Source: Sthenelais limicola
Lineage: Eukaryota; Annelida; Polychaeta; Phyllodocida; Sigalionidae
Length of the DNA: 64,000 nucleotides
Reading direction: 5' to 3'
Assembly (NCBI GenBank): GCA_942159475.1
Contig: OW804097.1
Location: forward strand, 58,858,986 to 58,922,985
Numbering within the stretch: the first letter of the stretch is position 1; the number at the start of each line of letters is the position of its first letter. The notes beneath the pieces were generated by a model. That model did no database searches and was not told where the DNA came from. It was given only the letters and a program-made list of their open reading frames with translations. The translations under genes were made by a program, and so were the position numbers. Shown in pieces: positions 43,201-53,127 of this stretch.

Positions 43201-44383
43201 CCTGACAAAACTGAATATACTACACAATCAGCCTGCAGTTCAGCATTATATCGTGCAGTAGGATTCGAAGCTGCTATAAAGCAATTGTATTGTACATTGC
43301 ATATCCCACAAGTGAGTTTAGATTACTAACTAACATATTGCTGATATTTGGGTTTCTCCTGTATCCAACGACTATAGTTCATCTCTAAATTGTCTCTGAC
43401 ATGAATTTTGAAGCGATTTGTATGTGTTTTAACGATGGAAACATGTAAAACTCATGTTTCTATATTCTGCATTATGAATCAGAAACAAAACTGGAACAAA
43501 CAATACTTCTACATAGTAGGTCTTCCGACATGCCCGAAAAAAATAAAATACTACATAATACAAAATGTTACACTTGATTATAGCTATCTGCGCTTAGTTC
43601 CCTTATAATGAGAAGGATATTGATGAGAACTGAACTGCAGTCGCAGCCTACAGCCATAATCGTACAGTCATTCTATCGACTTTATACAATAATATGTTGG
43701 ATTAAAGTACTGCCAGTGTTTGGCAATGTCATTGGCCTTGCCTTGGTTGTTCATCACTGAGTTGTGGGCCCTCCAGTCGTGATTTCCGATTTCATTTATC
43801 TAATAATTTGTTATATTACATTACAGTGAACGATGGTTTAGAAATATCAATACCTATACAGTGGCTCTAACATTGCTGAATTTTTAAAGTGCAATTATTC
43901 ACTTTCTAAAAGTATACATTTTGTAACTCTATTCCCTCAATATCCACACTATATTAATTGTGGATTTACGACATTCAATGCTCTGCACAAAGTTATAAAA
44001 GTCTTTTTACTGGATGCATGTACAGGGCTCTAACTTTCAAGATGGCTTATATGCATCTGAAGTGAGGTTACCTAGGTACTGATTTCCCCCAAATAATATT
44101 TTCAAGGAAGTGATTTTGAAGCTTGTCAATGCTATGTTATTCGAAGGATTGCACGTGCTTCGACCCACTTCCTGCAGCCTACTTACCCACTCTCTTAGTG
44201 TGCTCTGTTTCTCTCTTGGGGTTTGTGGGGGTCGGGGGTTGGGGTGCGGGATGGAGGAATTAAATAGAATCTATATTAAACAGAACTACTACCCGTTTTA
44301 AATGGGGGGGGGGCACTTAGTATTAATATTAATAACTGGTACTAATTACAGACCATATTTGATGGAGCTTCAGTGTTTTCATC
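43201..44383. other. Unique DNA, no gene seen
   Basis: TTTCAAGATGGCTTATATGC at 44035-44054 may be a remnant of a family C right end. A G-rich TGGGGGTCGGGGGTTGGGG lies near 44226, and a G-run at 44304-44312. Confidence 0.45.
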
Positions 44384-44612
44384 TTATTTTAAGTGTTGAC
44401 CTTCGGTTTCACTAAAGAAATGGTCGTACCCTGAATGGTATGATTGCTTTATATATCTTCTAAATTCTTTACTAGTCTTTGTCAACTGAATTTCATCAGG
44501 TAATCTGTTCCAGAGGGTTGGGATATTATACAAATATGATTTTCTGAACAGCTCGGCACCAATAATTTCTTCCCAACTCCTTAAAATCTAATTTTCTGTG
44601 GTCAACTCTCTG
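44384..44612 (-). pseudogene. LINE reverse-transcriptase ORF, C-terminal fragment
   Basis: On the minus strand one frame runs from about 44570 to a TAA at 44384-44386 and contains AELFRKSYLYNIPTLWNRLP followed by DEI, then FRRYIK and a short hydrophilic tail. The LWNxLPxxI block near the end of the ORF is typical of non-LTR retrotransposons of the CR1/L2/Jockey/I group. Upstream, residues like RVDHRKLDFKELG lie in another frame, so there is a frameshift near 44570. The 5' part is missing and family C sequence begins at about 44627. This is a dead 5'-truncated copy. Confidence 0.7.
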
Positions 44613-44626
44613 ATTGTTTCAGTGTA

Positions 44627-44730
44627 TGGCTATTTACATGAGATCACTGTTAAATATTCCACACTGAACATTGCATGATTTCTATAGTTTAAACACCGAC
44701 ATATATACTCCCATAATTCCATACTGAATA
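44627..44730 (+). mobile_element. MITE family C, internal-right fragment
   Basis: GGCTATTTACATGAGATCAC, AAATATTCCACACTGAACAT and ATATACTCCCATAATTCCAT are family C interior words in order. The right terminus is missing. Confidence 0.75.
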
Positions 44731-45125
44731 ACAATTTATAAATCAAAACTGAGAAAAGCATTTAGATCGGATGCAAAGCCAATGTCATTACAGAATACAA
44801 ATTTTCAAATCAAAATATTCGCAAACCATGGATAGCATGCGGGAGACTATTGAAAAACAGTCAATAAGTATGCGGTGAATATTTGATGCAGCTATTTTGA
44901 TAGGCCTGCTATCCCGGCCGTCCATTCATATGATGTGACAGTGCAGACTGAGTGGATTTCATCCACTGGGCGAGGATCAATGGGCAGAACATCATGGATA
45001 CATCCCTTAAATGGGAATGTTTGCCATGATGCGCCATGTATGCGTGTTTATAGCGCTCAGACATGCAAACATGCTAAACTCATTACCTCCAGCCATGCTA
45101 TACGTTCCCTTTGCAATAGCCACAA
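44731..45125. other. Unique DNA, no gene seen
   Basis: A 76-codon frame at 44935-45165 runs into family A and has no support. Confidence 0.5.
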
Positions 45126-45311
45126 TGTGCCGGAAAATGTACGATCGACAGCTCGACTCATTTAGTAAATTCTGTTAAACTAGGCTAAAGAATGGTAAAC
45201 ACTCTGTATATCTGAATATTATTTGGTATTGCGTTGATTGCGTGACCACATTTTGGCTTGGCTTAAATTTGGGTTATTTGTGAGAATTGTCCATTTTCTG
45301 ACGACCTGACC
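45126..45311 (-). mobile_element. MITE family A, internally deleted
   Basis: The left end is GTGCCGGAAAATGTACGATC and the right end CCATTTTCTGACGACCTGAC. About 45 bp around the GTTGAACTG region are gone. Confidence 0.85.
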
Positions 45312-45460
45312 GTTTATCTACTCTATACCAGGCCCCTTGCTGTTGGGGAGTATGGCTGAATGGTGAGGTGCAGGACCAATACTCTTCTCTCATCCTCCTC
45401 TACGGCCCTCTTGATACCGCAAACACAGTGAGAGTGTTGTAAGAGATACCAAGAGTGTGT

Positions 45461-45693
45461 GGGTCAAGCCGTCAGAAAATGTACAATTCACTTTCACCAA
45501 TTCTCTGATATATACCCCTAAATTTATGACAGAAATGGTTAAAAAAGCAGTTCAACATAACCGAACAGATCTGTTTAATCAACACAATACCAAATATACT
45601 CAGATATATCTGGTTTGGACCATGTCTAGGCTAATTTAGCAGAATTTACTAAATGTGTAGAGCTGCCGATTGTACATTTTCTGATGATCTGGC
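45461..45693 (+). mobile_element. MITE family A, full length
   Basis: The left end is GGGTCAAGCCGTCAGAAAAT and the right end GCCGATTGTACATTTTCTGA. It is 150 bp from the previous copy. Confidence 0.9.
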
Positions 45694-45986
45694 ACAGGTG
45701 CATATAGTATGAACGTCTCAGCACTAAGTTGGCCATGCCATGGAGGGAGGAGAGGTTGATGGTAGAGAAGAGGGAGAAGGTAGAGATGATAGAGAGGAGT
45801 GCTTGGGTCACCGACACCGTGGAGTACCTGTATAAGGGCTGGGTCTATGTAGTAATGGAGACCCTTGTGGAATAAAGACATAACTCATTGTAGCAGAGCG
45901 GGGCTGGAAATGTGGCTGTGATTATCAAGGGAGGGGGAGTAATGGTCACTGAGAAGTCAGAGCAAGTAACTGAGCATTTTGCACCT
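45694..45986. other. Unique DNA, no gene seen
   Basis: A purine-rich GAGGGAGGAGAGG stretch lies near 45740. Nothing else is recognised. Confidence 0.5.
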
Positions 45987-46325
45987 TAAACCTGCATTCT
46001 CAGCTATTGCGACAAAACAAATCTTATTTAAAAAATGCTATTGCGACAAAACAAATCTTATTTAAAAAATGAACTGATATATCATGACTTATTGGACTAA
46101 ATTTATCAATATTCTCCTATAATAATTGAGGTTTTCGCAGGAAACGATTCCGGCAAGTCCCCCAAATGCAAATGAGGATGATTTAGAAGCCCTGAAGTAA
46201 ACACAACTGAACAAAATCCCCCAAAATCTTGGTGAAATGAGTTTTAGATGAGTTGTAAAAGAAAAGAACAAAAATTAGAAAAAGTTCAGTTCTTGACCGA
46301 TGTTAGCTGAGAGTGCAGCTTTAAC
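45987..46325 (-). mobile_element. MITE family D, full length, with internal duplication
   Basis: The ends are TTAAACCTGCATTCTCAGCT and GCTGAGAGTGCAGCTTTAAC. A 34-bp piece (GCTATTGCGACAAAACAAAT and so on) is present twice in tandem at about 46004-46071. A second partial D terminus (TTAACTGCATTCTCAGTTAT) follows at 46322. Confidence 0.9.
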
Positions 46326-46345
46326 TGCATTCTCAGTTATTAAAG

Positions 46346-46523
46346 TCGAAACATACAGAAAAGCAGAGACACACCGATATACAGGCTTGAAGTTTAGTAG
46401 ATGTAATGTAACGACTAAAACAATCCTAAAATCAAATCATTCCTATGAAGAGTTCTTGTGGGAAAAAACAATTGAAAACTATCATTTTTGTGACTTATGA
46501 GGGATTCTTAACACATCACAATT
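46346..46523 (+). mobile_element. MITE family B, right-part fragment
   Basis: It contains ACAGGCTTGAAGTTTAGTAG, AAGAGTTCTTGTGGGAAAAA and the end CATTTTTGTGACTTATGAGG with TTAACACATCACA. Confidence 0.75.
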
Positions 46524-46829
46524 ATTGTCTGGAGGATGCCAGATTAGGCTAATAAGGCTAGGTAACCAATAGATGAGATGCAGAGGACTAGGGAGGAGGT
46601 AATTAAAGTGAGATATGAGTGCAGCCAGATTTGAAAGATCTTTTTCCGATTAGTTCTGGAGAGAAGACATTTTCCTACTCAGACGATATGGGTCTGTAAT
46701 ATAATTTGGTATGGAGAAGGTGGTGGGGTGGGCGAGGGTGGTGATGGGGTTTGTGGTGGTAGTGATGGTGGTCGGGGGGTGGCTAGCTTGTTATACCCAG
46801 TAGGAACTTTTGTAATTTGCATAGTAAAA
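46524..46829. other. Unique DNA, no gene seen
   Basis: A GGTGGTGGGGTGGGCGAGGG stretch with GTGATGGTGGTCGGG lies at 46719-46785. Confidence 0.5.
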
Positions 46830-47389
46830 GGGTCAAGTGATCAGAATATGTACAGTTCGCCTTCACCAATTCTCTGAAATAACCCAAATTTAAGAAATGA
46901 GTTTCAAAATACAGTTCAACTTACAGATACCAAATATTTGGATGGAATGCAACAAGTGGTTGTTCTGCATTAGCGTATCAGACACACAAGGAGTGTAAAT
47001 GTACTTTTCATTGAGAGTGTACATTTACACTCCAAGTATATCTGATACACTATTTCAGAACAGCCACAAGCTTGTATTTCACATTGATATCAAAACAACC
47101 ATCTTTAAATGGTGAGATAACCTTGTACGATCGTTCCCCCAACATTGTTTGCATGGAACTATGACATCAACACCTTTGCATCTCCATGAAAGCACATGGT
47201 CTGCAGAAATCACATGTGTTTTCTCTAGAAAAAAAACGCATATTGCGGGTCACCTAGTATCAGGGTTGGTAACAAGCTAAGTTGTGATATAACCTCAGAT
47301 ATACCTATAATATTTATTGATTTCAGCCTGATTTAGCCGAGTTTTACTATTAGAGCTGCCGATTGTACATTTGCTGACGGCCTGACCCA
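46830..47389 (+). mobile_element. MITE family A split by a 348-bp insertion
   Basis: The left part (46830-46939) runs from GGGTCAAGTGATCAGAATAT to CAGATACCAAATATT. The right part (47288-47389) resumes at TCAGATATACCTATAATATT and ends GATTGTACATTTGCTGACGG with CCTGACCC. The insert at 46940-47287 begins with the hairpin listed next; the rest of the insert is unrecognised. Confidence 0.85.
46953..47070. mobile_element. Palindromic element nested in family A
   Basis: The arms GTGGTTGTTCTGCATTAGCG and TATTTCAGAACAGCCAC pair; the match continues through CGTATCAGA/TCTGATAC and GGAGTGTAAATGTAC/GTACATTTACACTCC. About 50 bp per arm give a nearly complete hairpin with a loop around TTTTCATTGAGAGT. Confidence 0.85.
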
Positions 47390-47550
47390 TGCCTCTGAGA
47401 TAAAAGACAGTGCATGCCCCACCCCACCCTCCCCCTGCACCCAGAAGCCTATCAGTCTGGGCAAGCAATTGCTGACCATATTAACACAGCACTGGGTGAA
47501 TATACCAACCGGTGTACATTTGTGCTTTTGATCATATGTTTATTTTCAAT
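47390..47550. other. Unique DNA, no gene seen
   Basis: It includes a CCCCACCCCACCCTCCCCC stretch near 47416. Confidence 0.5.
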
Positions 47551-47812
47551 TTACAGGTTAACTAATGAATTGTCTGAAGGAGCATACAATATTCTGCAAA
47601 TTACTGAAGCCAACAAGTTATTTAACTGATTCAATATATATATAATGTTATGCCTTTAATAATCTATAAACCAACATTTTAAAGCCATTTTGTGGACTTT
47701 TCTTAAAAATAATTCCTATGGTTCAGGTGGCAGGGTTGCGTATACCACTAGTGGTGCATGCAACGTATCCCACTCTAAATATTATGTTGTCTCATATTAA
47801 TGCATAATAAGA
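47551..47812 (+). repeat. Dispersed repeat U, copy 2
   Basis: It aligns with 4640-4893. ATGGTTCAGGTGGCAGGGTT and CAACGTATCCCACTCTAAAT are the best-preserved parts. Confidence 0.75.
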
Positions 47813-47895
47813 AAGCATATCCCAATGAACAGATATGATAACATATTTTGACAATAAATAGCTGTAGTCATCTTTAATATATCTACATAATTATA

Positions 47896-48207
47896 GGTCG
47901 AGTCGTCAGAAAAATAACCCAAATTTAAGACAAAAAATAGGTTAAAAATACAGTTCAACATAACCAAAAAGATGTCTGTTCAATACCAAATATATTCAGA
48001 TACACCTAGTTTTTATATTTTTTACCTAGTATAAATTTACACATTTTTACTCAGTTATTATCATATTTCACCTAGTATTTATAATTGTTTACAGGTCTAG
48101 TATTTACCATTTTTTACCTAGTAAATTTATCATGTTTTTGCCTAATTTAGAAGAATTTACTAAATGTGTAGAGCTGTTTATTGTACATTTTCGGACGCCC
48201 CGACCCA
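47896..48207 (+). mobile_element. MITE family A with expanded tandem middle
   Basis: After GTCGTCAGAAAAATAACCCA about 45 bp is deleted. At about 48003-48140 the normally single ACCTAGTATTTATCATTTTT segment is repeated four to five times with variation. The right end is TTATTGTACATTTTCGGACG. Confidence 0.85.
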
Positions 48208-48466
48208 TATATATGTATAGCGCTTTGAAGGGGCGACCTGGCAGGCGTGTAGAGTCCGGCGGGACGTGACGGGCAAGCCAATCCATATATGATAATATTG
48301 ACGAGCCTTCTAATGGTGCTGGAAGTGATTGGATGAGATGGGAAGGCTGGCTGCGCGTTCCATGATCTGATTTAGTGACAATGAGTTTATCGGCTTATAC
48401 CCTTCCCCCTATAGGAAATACCAGTGCCTTCAGCCAGTCCTTCTTCTCCTATGGCAACATACACCT

Positions 48467-48698
48467 GAGTGACGTTGCCAGAAAATGTACAATTCACCTT
48501 CACCAATTCTCCCAAATTACCCAAATTCAAGACAGAAATGAGGTTCAAAATACAGTTCAACATAAACGAACAGATTGTTTGAATCAAGACAATACCAAAT
48601 ATACTCAGCGTTACCTATTTTTGTCACTTTTTAACCTAATATAGCATAATTTGCTAAATGTGTAGAGCTGCCAATTGTACATTTTCCAACATGCTGAC
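48467..48698 (+). mobile_element. MITE family A, full length
   Basis: The left end is GACGTTGCCAGAAAATGTAC and the right end CAATTGTACATTTTCCAACA. The interior is close to the family consensus (CAGATTGTTTGAATCAAGAC). Confidence 0.9.
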
Positions 48699-48965
48699 CT
48701 ATTGCCCCTCGCCTTCCCCAACAGCCAAATACCTTTCCTCCTTCCACAAAAGTATCGTTTTGTTGGGAAAGTTTGCCACACCCGTCTCATCTCTCTAGTG
48801 GGCATAATTTAACAAAAGGAAAGCAGTGTAGCGCAGTGAGTTCCCCACCCCACTTCTTGCTACATTCTGTATCTATACCGCCGCTGTGACCTTTTCTCTG
48901 CTAAGTCTAGGCCCAAAAGCCATTTCACAAGAGATTTGGCAGAATTGTTACCAAGTTGGTTAGAA
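48699..48965. repeat. Segment repeated near 49536
   Basis: GTGACCTTTTCTCTGCTAAG, CACAAGAG and ATTTGGCAGAATT at 48888-48948 align with 49537-49600 in the same orientation. The rest is unique. Confidence 0.5.
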
Positions 48966-49035
48966 ATGGTGGAACATGTAGAATTTGCCTTTACCAATCC
49001 TTTTAAATAACTCAAATATAAGACAAAATGGGGAG
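48966..49035 (+). mobile_element. MITE family A, internal fragment
   Basis: GAATTTGCCTTTACCAATCC, TTTTAAATAACTCAAATATA and AGACAAAATGGGG is the family A left interior; the terminus is eroded. Confidence 0.65.
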
Positions 49036-49067
49036 ATTTGAGAGATTTTGAAAGTTTTTAAAATACT

Positions 49068-49530
49068 GATTTCAGTGAGATGTTTTTGATGGCCATGAGG
49101 CTTTGACTTTATATTCCGCGTATCAAGCATCCCTGATTTCAAGATTTATTAACAATAATAGATTACATACCGGTATCTTATTAATACTTGATTACTTACT
49201 AGGGTGCCGTTCATGTGTGCCTTAAGCTTTTTGTAATCGTGCACATGTGCCGTTATGCTTGTCATGGTAACACATGACCCAAATGACGCAATTTGATTGG
49301 TTTTGCGATGTTGTGCCCTTAGCGGTGGCTGTGTAGCGCTACGCTAATAGTGTTGTCTTCAACACTATTAATCACGTAAGGATTAAATAAATCCTCAAAT
49401 CAGTATACAATAAATACCAAGTGGCATTCTTTGGATTTAATGGCATTCTTTTTCAGCCTCATGGCCATCAAAGACATCTCACTTCAGCCAGCAAAAGGTG
49501 GCAAAACTTTATATTCCGCGTATCACCAAC
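49068..49530. mobile_element. Inverted-repeat block with repeated 20-mer
   Basis: The arms at about 49070-49103 (GTGAGATGTTTTTGATGGCC, ATGAGGCT) and 49455-49487 (AGCCTCATGGCCATCAAAGA, CATCTCAC) are inverted. In addition an exact direct repeat, ACTTTATATTCCGCGTATCA, follows each arm at about 49107-49126 and 49506-49525. The interior holds module Q and hairpins AATAGTGTTG/CAACACTATT and AGGATTaaatAATCCT. The element type is unknown. Confidence 0.55.
49258..49302 (-). repeat. Module Q copy 3
   Basis: On the minus strand: AACCAATCAAATTGCGTCAT, then TTGGGTCATGTGTTACCATGACA. ATTGCGTCA is the complement of TGACGCAAT. The order and spacing match 11620-11675. Confidence 0.45.
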
Positions 49531-49786
49531 CACCGAAGTGACCTTTTCCTTTTAAGTCGAGAGCACCAAACCATTGCACAAGGGGTTTGGCAGAATTCCT
49601 GCTCACGTTTTCTCTCACGGAAAGCTCACTCAACAATTCTGCAGGGGAGAGGAGAAAATACCAGCTCAGGGTTGCCTGCATAAATCATAGCTTGTAGACG
49701 GTCCACCAATATCTGACTAATCCTCCAGCAAAAGCCCTGGCCAAGAACTGGAATCAATAGTCTAATCCTCGCCCAATGACCAACCT
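49531..49786. other. Unique DNA, no gene seen
   Basis: It starts with the 48888-like segment. Otherwise unrecognised. Confidence 0.45.
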
Positions 49787-50120
49787 ATTAGGGGATTTGC
49801 ATGTGTCACTGCGCATGTCTGTTACAGTGGTTGGATGGATTCAGTTCAAATCTGACATACAAATATTTTGATCTATTGACTTTTAATAAAAAAAAATGGG
49901 CATACTATTTTCATATATATATCTATGGAATCCAAAAGCATGATGGGGAAGATGAAGAACGCTGTTATCCAATCATACATTTACATATATGGATATGTAT
50001 ACATTGGAGCACTGATAACTATCCATCCTTGGATATAAAATGTTCTCTACAGCTTTTACTCTGACATACAACTTCCATAATTCCATGTGATTCAAGATGG
50101 CTGACATGCAAATCCCCTAT
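49787..50120 (+). mobile_element. MITE family C, full length
   Basis: The left end is TAGGGGATTTGCATGTGTCA and the right end GGCTGACATGCAAATCCCCT with TA on both sides. Middle words AGCATGATGGGGAAGATGAA and TACAACTTCCATAATTCCAT are present. Confidence 0.9.
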
Positions 50121-50549
50121 AGAGGCTCGCCCAATAACTGTCAAAAGCAGCTGTCGATGTTGAGGGCTTGTGGGCAGTAGGAGAACTTTGTTTGCTGGGT
50201 ATCACTGACAGCGGACAGGGGTGGGGGTGTCCAAGCACATTCAAACTAAAAGAGCAGGAGGAGGTGGAGGAGGAAGAGGAGGTGGAGGAGGATTGGAACA
50301 GGAGGAGCAGGAGTAGAAGCGAGAGAGGAGGCGCAGGAGGACGAGAGCAGGAGGAGCAGGAGCAAAACATAGAGAGGAGGTGCAGGAGGTGGGGTTGGAG
50401 GAGTTGGTGGAGTGATTTGAGTGACCTGTTGAGTGGCATGGCTGAGAACAGATAGGTCATCCACCAGCCCACATGGGGTATATTACAATGGAGGGGTGGG
50501 AGGAATAAACTAGCCTCACTGGAGAAGATAAGGTTATTTAAATTATCAG
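50121..50549. repeat. Unique DNA with (GGA)n purine tract
   Basis: 50252-50412 is purine-rich with GGAGGAGGTGGAGGAGGA units. Frames of 95 and 126 codons on either strand here encode E/R-rich or S/P/L-rich strings and reflect composition. Confidence 0.8.
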
Positions 50550-50720
50550 CATATGTAAAATCAGCAGCTCAACCCATTGCTTTCTGCTCAATTAGGCAGA
50601 AAACAGATAAATACTGGGTATATCTGAGTATCTGGTATTGCCTTGATTGAAAAAAAAACTGTTCGGTTATATTGAACCTCATTTTTTGCATTAAATTTGG
50701 GATTATTGAATGTGAGAAAT
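50550..50720 (-). mobile_element. MITE family A, both ends lost
   Basis: It contains AAATCAGCAGCTCAACCCAT, ATACTGGGTATATCTGAGTA and GTTCGGTTATATTGAACCTC in family order. Confidence 0.75.
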
Positions 50721-51034
50721 ACTAATAAATACTAGGTATGTATAGACAAAATTCCCCTGTATGGTGATCCCTATGTTCCATATTACAGGCGAGCAAAGTG
50801 ATTCAAGTAAGTGAGCGTAGTGAACAAATAAAATTGCAAAGCCCAAGCATAATATCGAGGGTAATTTTGTATTTATTAAGCTTTTCCCAATATTTATGGG
50901 AAAATTAGTGAAATTCTATGGAAATTAATGACGAGTGTAGCGAGTAATACACAGGCTTTATTACCTGCTATATGTGGTATGATGACCAATGCTGTAGCCT
51001 ATAACATTCCATATAACCTGCTAGAAAGGTTTAA
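50721..51034. repeat. Dispersed repeat Y, copy 2, and unique DNA
   Basis: 50756-50855 (TATGGTGATCCCTATGTTCC, GTAAGTGAGCGTAGTGAACA) matches 31650-31745. GACGAGTGTAGCGAGTAATA near 50930 is an additional related word. The rest is unique. Confidence 0.55.
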
Positions 51035-51150
51035 TAAATGAGTATATTTGATCTGATCTGTTTGGTTTTGTTAAACTGTATTTTGAACCTTATTTCTGTT
51101 TTAAATCTGTGTTATGAGAGGATCGATGAAGGCGAATGTTTTCTGCCATC
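51035..51150 (-). mobile_element. MITE family A, right half
   Basis: It runs from GAGTATATTTGATCTGATCT through AACTGTATTTTGAACCTTAT to GATGAAGGCGAATGTTTTCT. Confidence 0.75.
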
Positions 51151-51492
51151 TTTAAATCACACTATTGTAGCCTTCCTGGGTGTAATGAAAACCTTAAGGA
51201 AAGAAACAAACAATGGCTGGCGAGATAAAAGCATTAGACAGTGGATATGAGCGGGGCTGCCGCAGGGAATTCTTAATCAATACCATTGAGAAGATAAGCG
51301 TATTGTGATACGCTCTCTGTTTCCAATTACAAGTGTATCAATTCCACGCAATAGCAGAAAGGCATTGCCGCCATCTTGCCACAGAGTTTGTTCCCATAAT
51401 TTTATCTCTTTAATTTTACATTGTATGCCACTAGTTGTAAATGTGATATGGAAATACGAATCTGTTATTATTATTAATCTTGATTCCCACGG
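51151..51492. other. Unique DNA with LINE 3' tail
   Basis: 51412-51480 (TTACATTGTATGCCACTAGT, TGTAAATGTGATATGGAAAT, then (TTA)n) matches 60270-60345 and has the CR1/L2-type 3' end pattern, plus strand. Confidence 0.55.
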
Positions 51493-51722
51493 TGTCAGAT
51501 CATCAGGCAAGGTACAATCGGCAGTTCTACACATTTAGTAAATTTTGTAAAACAAGACTGAAAAATGGTCAATACTAGCTATATCTGAGTATATTTGGTA
51601 TTGCGTTGAATTGAAATATGTGGTGAATTATGTTGAACTGTTGAACCTAATTTTTGTCTTAAATTTGGGTTATTTGAGAGAATTAGTGAAGGTGAATTGT
51701 ACATTTTCTGGCGATTTCACCC
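51493..51722 (-). mobile_element. MITE family A, full length
   Basis: The left end is GTGTCAGATCATCAGGCAAG and the right end GAATTGTACATTTTCTGGCG. The next family C copy begins immediately. Confidence 0.9.
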
Positions 51723-51723
51723 A

Positions 51724-52182
51724 AGGAATTATGGGAATTAGTGTAAAAGCATGTCAGAGTAAAAGTATGTCAGAGTAAAAGCTAGACAAATCAATCCTTG
51801 TACAGTGTGAAATATATATTAATCCTAAGTGGTGGGGTTTAGCTAAAAAACATAGGGGACAGGAGTGGTTTGATAAGTTGTTTGTTTAAGTTTATTGGGG
51901 TCCGACGTTTCGGGCGTACATTTGCCCTTTATCAAGGATAATTACTCCTCGAATGTAAATAACCATTTGGTATACAAGGCATGATCACACAAGTCTTTAT
52001 CTTTCCCATCATTCATTTGGCATCCGTAGATCGTTTATAGATACAACAAATTTGTTGAAAATATCTTGGCTATTTTTGATAAAAAAATATGTGTAAACAT
52101 ATTTGTATGTCAGATTCAAAGTGAATCCAACATAGTATGCACTGTAAGAGACATGAGCAGTGGCACATACAAACCCCCTATT
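51724..52182 (-). mobile_element. MITE family C with central insertion
   Basis: The left terminus is lost; AATTATGGGAATTAGTGTAA is followed by a duplicated GCATGTCAGAGTAAAAG. The right part (from about 51986) has TTTCCCATCATTCATTTGGC, TTTGTATGTCAGATTCAAAG and the end GTGGCACATACAAACCCCCT. The middle is replaced by an insert of about 150 bp with a hammerhead-like motif. Confidence 0.75.
51830..51985 (-). mobile_element. Insert with hammerhead-like motif in family C
   Basis: On the minus strand at 51904-51937: TTGATAA, a perfect GGGC/GCCC stem, then GAAACGTCGGACC and an AATAAA 10 bases later. The host is again family C and the size is close to the 175-bp insert at 12887. Boundaries are approximate, and no clear target duplication is visible here. 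Confidence 0.45.
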
Positions 52183-52344
52183 CTTTGATCCTTGGTACGT
52201 GTAATGTTTTGATTAAAACCAATTCCATGACAACAAAAGAAGCACCGTCGTCTATAAAATTGGAAAGCACTGATCATTAAAGCACAACATTATATCAAGG
52301 AAAACCATCCACATGTAACACATTGAAAGACTGATGTTTTATTA
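52183..52344. other. Unique DNA, no gene seen
   Basis: No recognised signal. Confidence 0.5.
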
Positions 52345-52695
52345 GACAGCTATATACACATGGCCGGCCTTTGGTAACCTAGTCGATGTGCTCTGGGTGA
52401 GTGCAACTCTGGCAAGTCGCTCATGGGATTCGAAGAATCTAAGAACCTCTCGGTTTAGCTCTTAAATTAGACTTGTGCAAGTCTTTGATTCTTTTTTTGG
52501 GGTTTAAAACACAATATTATCAACAAAAAAATTCTCATGTTAGAGTCACTACGGCCTCAACTGAGGAATCAAGCCCAGCGATCGCCCAAGCATCAGTAAG
52601 GCCTTTGCCTGTGTGCGCTCATTGAGTTGGGCAAAGGGACTTGATGCTAGTCTACTCTTAAATGTTCTAACCATTAAACCACCCCGACCCCGTCA
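52345..52695 (-). mobile_element. Possible tRNA-derived SINE
   Basis: On the minus strand the 5' part reads GGGGTGGTTTAATGGTTAGA; TGGTTTAATGG matches the pol III A-box TRGYNNANNGG exactly. GGCTTGATTCC about 105 bases on matches 9 of 11 B-box positions, but that spacing is long for a tRNA. The 3' portion ends in TTACCAAAGGCCGGCCATGT, shared with 28110-28150. No poly-A tail or target duplication is clear. A tRNA gene is excluded because no cloverleaf forms. Confidence 0.35.
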
Positions 52696-53127
52696 ATCCA
52701 CCAAGCCGGGTACAAGAAAATATGTGAATCTTCCAAGTGTGTGTGCTTATGAGGTAATCTACCTACCATAAAACTATAGAAGGTATCCGCAGCTCTGAGC
52801 TCAGGAAATTTAAGACCCTTTGAAAGCTTTTTGTTGAAGACTAAATGGGGAGGGGTGTTTGACGACCCCTAATCCCGCTAAAGACATTTCTAAATCAGCC
52901 AACGAATGGGTAAAGTGGCGTATTCACTAATAGGTAAAATCTGTGAATAAAAGAGTCACCGTAAACGGCATATGCACTTGGAAACGGTTTTTACAAAGTT
53001 TTTACAAAGCGGTTTACGTGCACATTGATGGGAACATCAGTATCCAGTTGTGCATAAATGGGAGGAGAGGGCCTCCCGTTTACACACACCATTGACGCCC
53101 ACGTTTTATGGCGTAAAGGATATTGGC
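52696..53127. other. Unique DNA, no gene seen
   Basis: It contains a TTTTTACAAAG tandem near 52990. No coding support for the 67-codon frame at 53050-53253, which enters family D. Confidence 0.5.

Noticed and set aside
50092..50472. 126- and 95-codon frames, E/R-rich or S/P-rich
   Set aside because: (GGA)n tract read on each strand.
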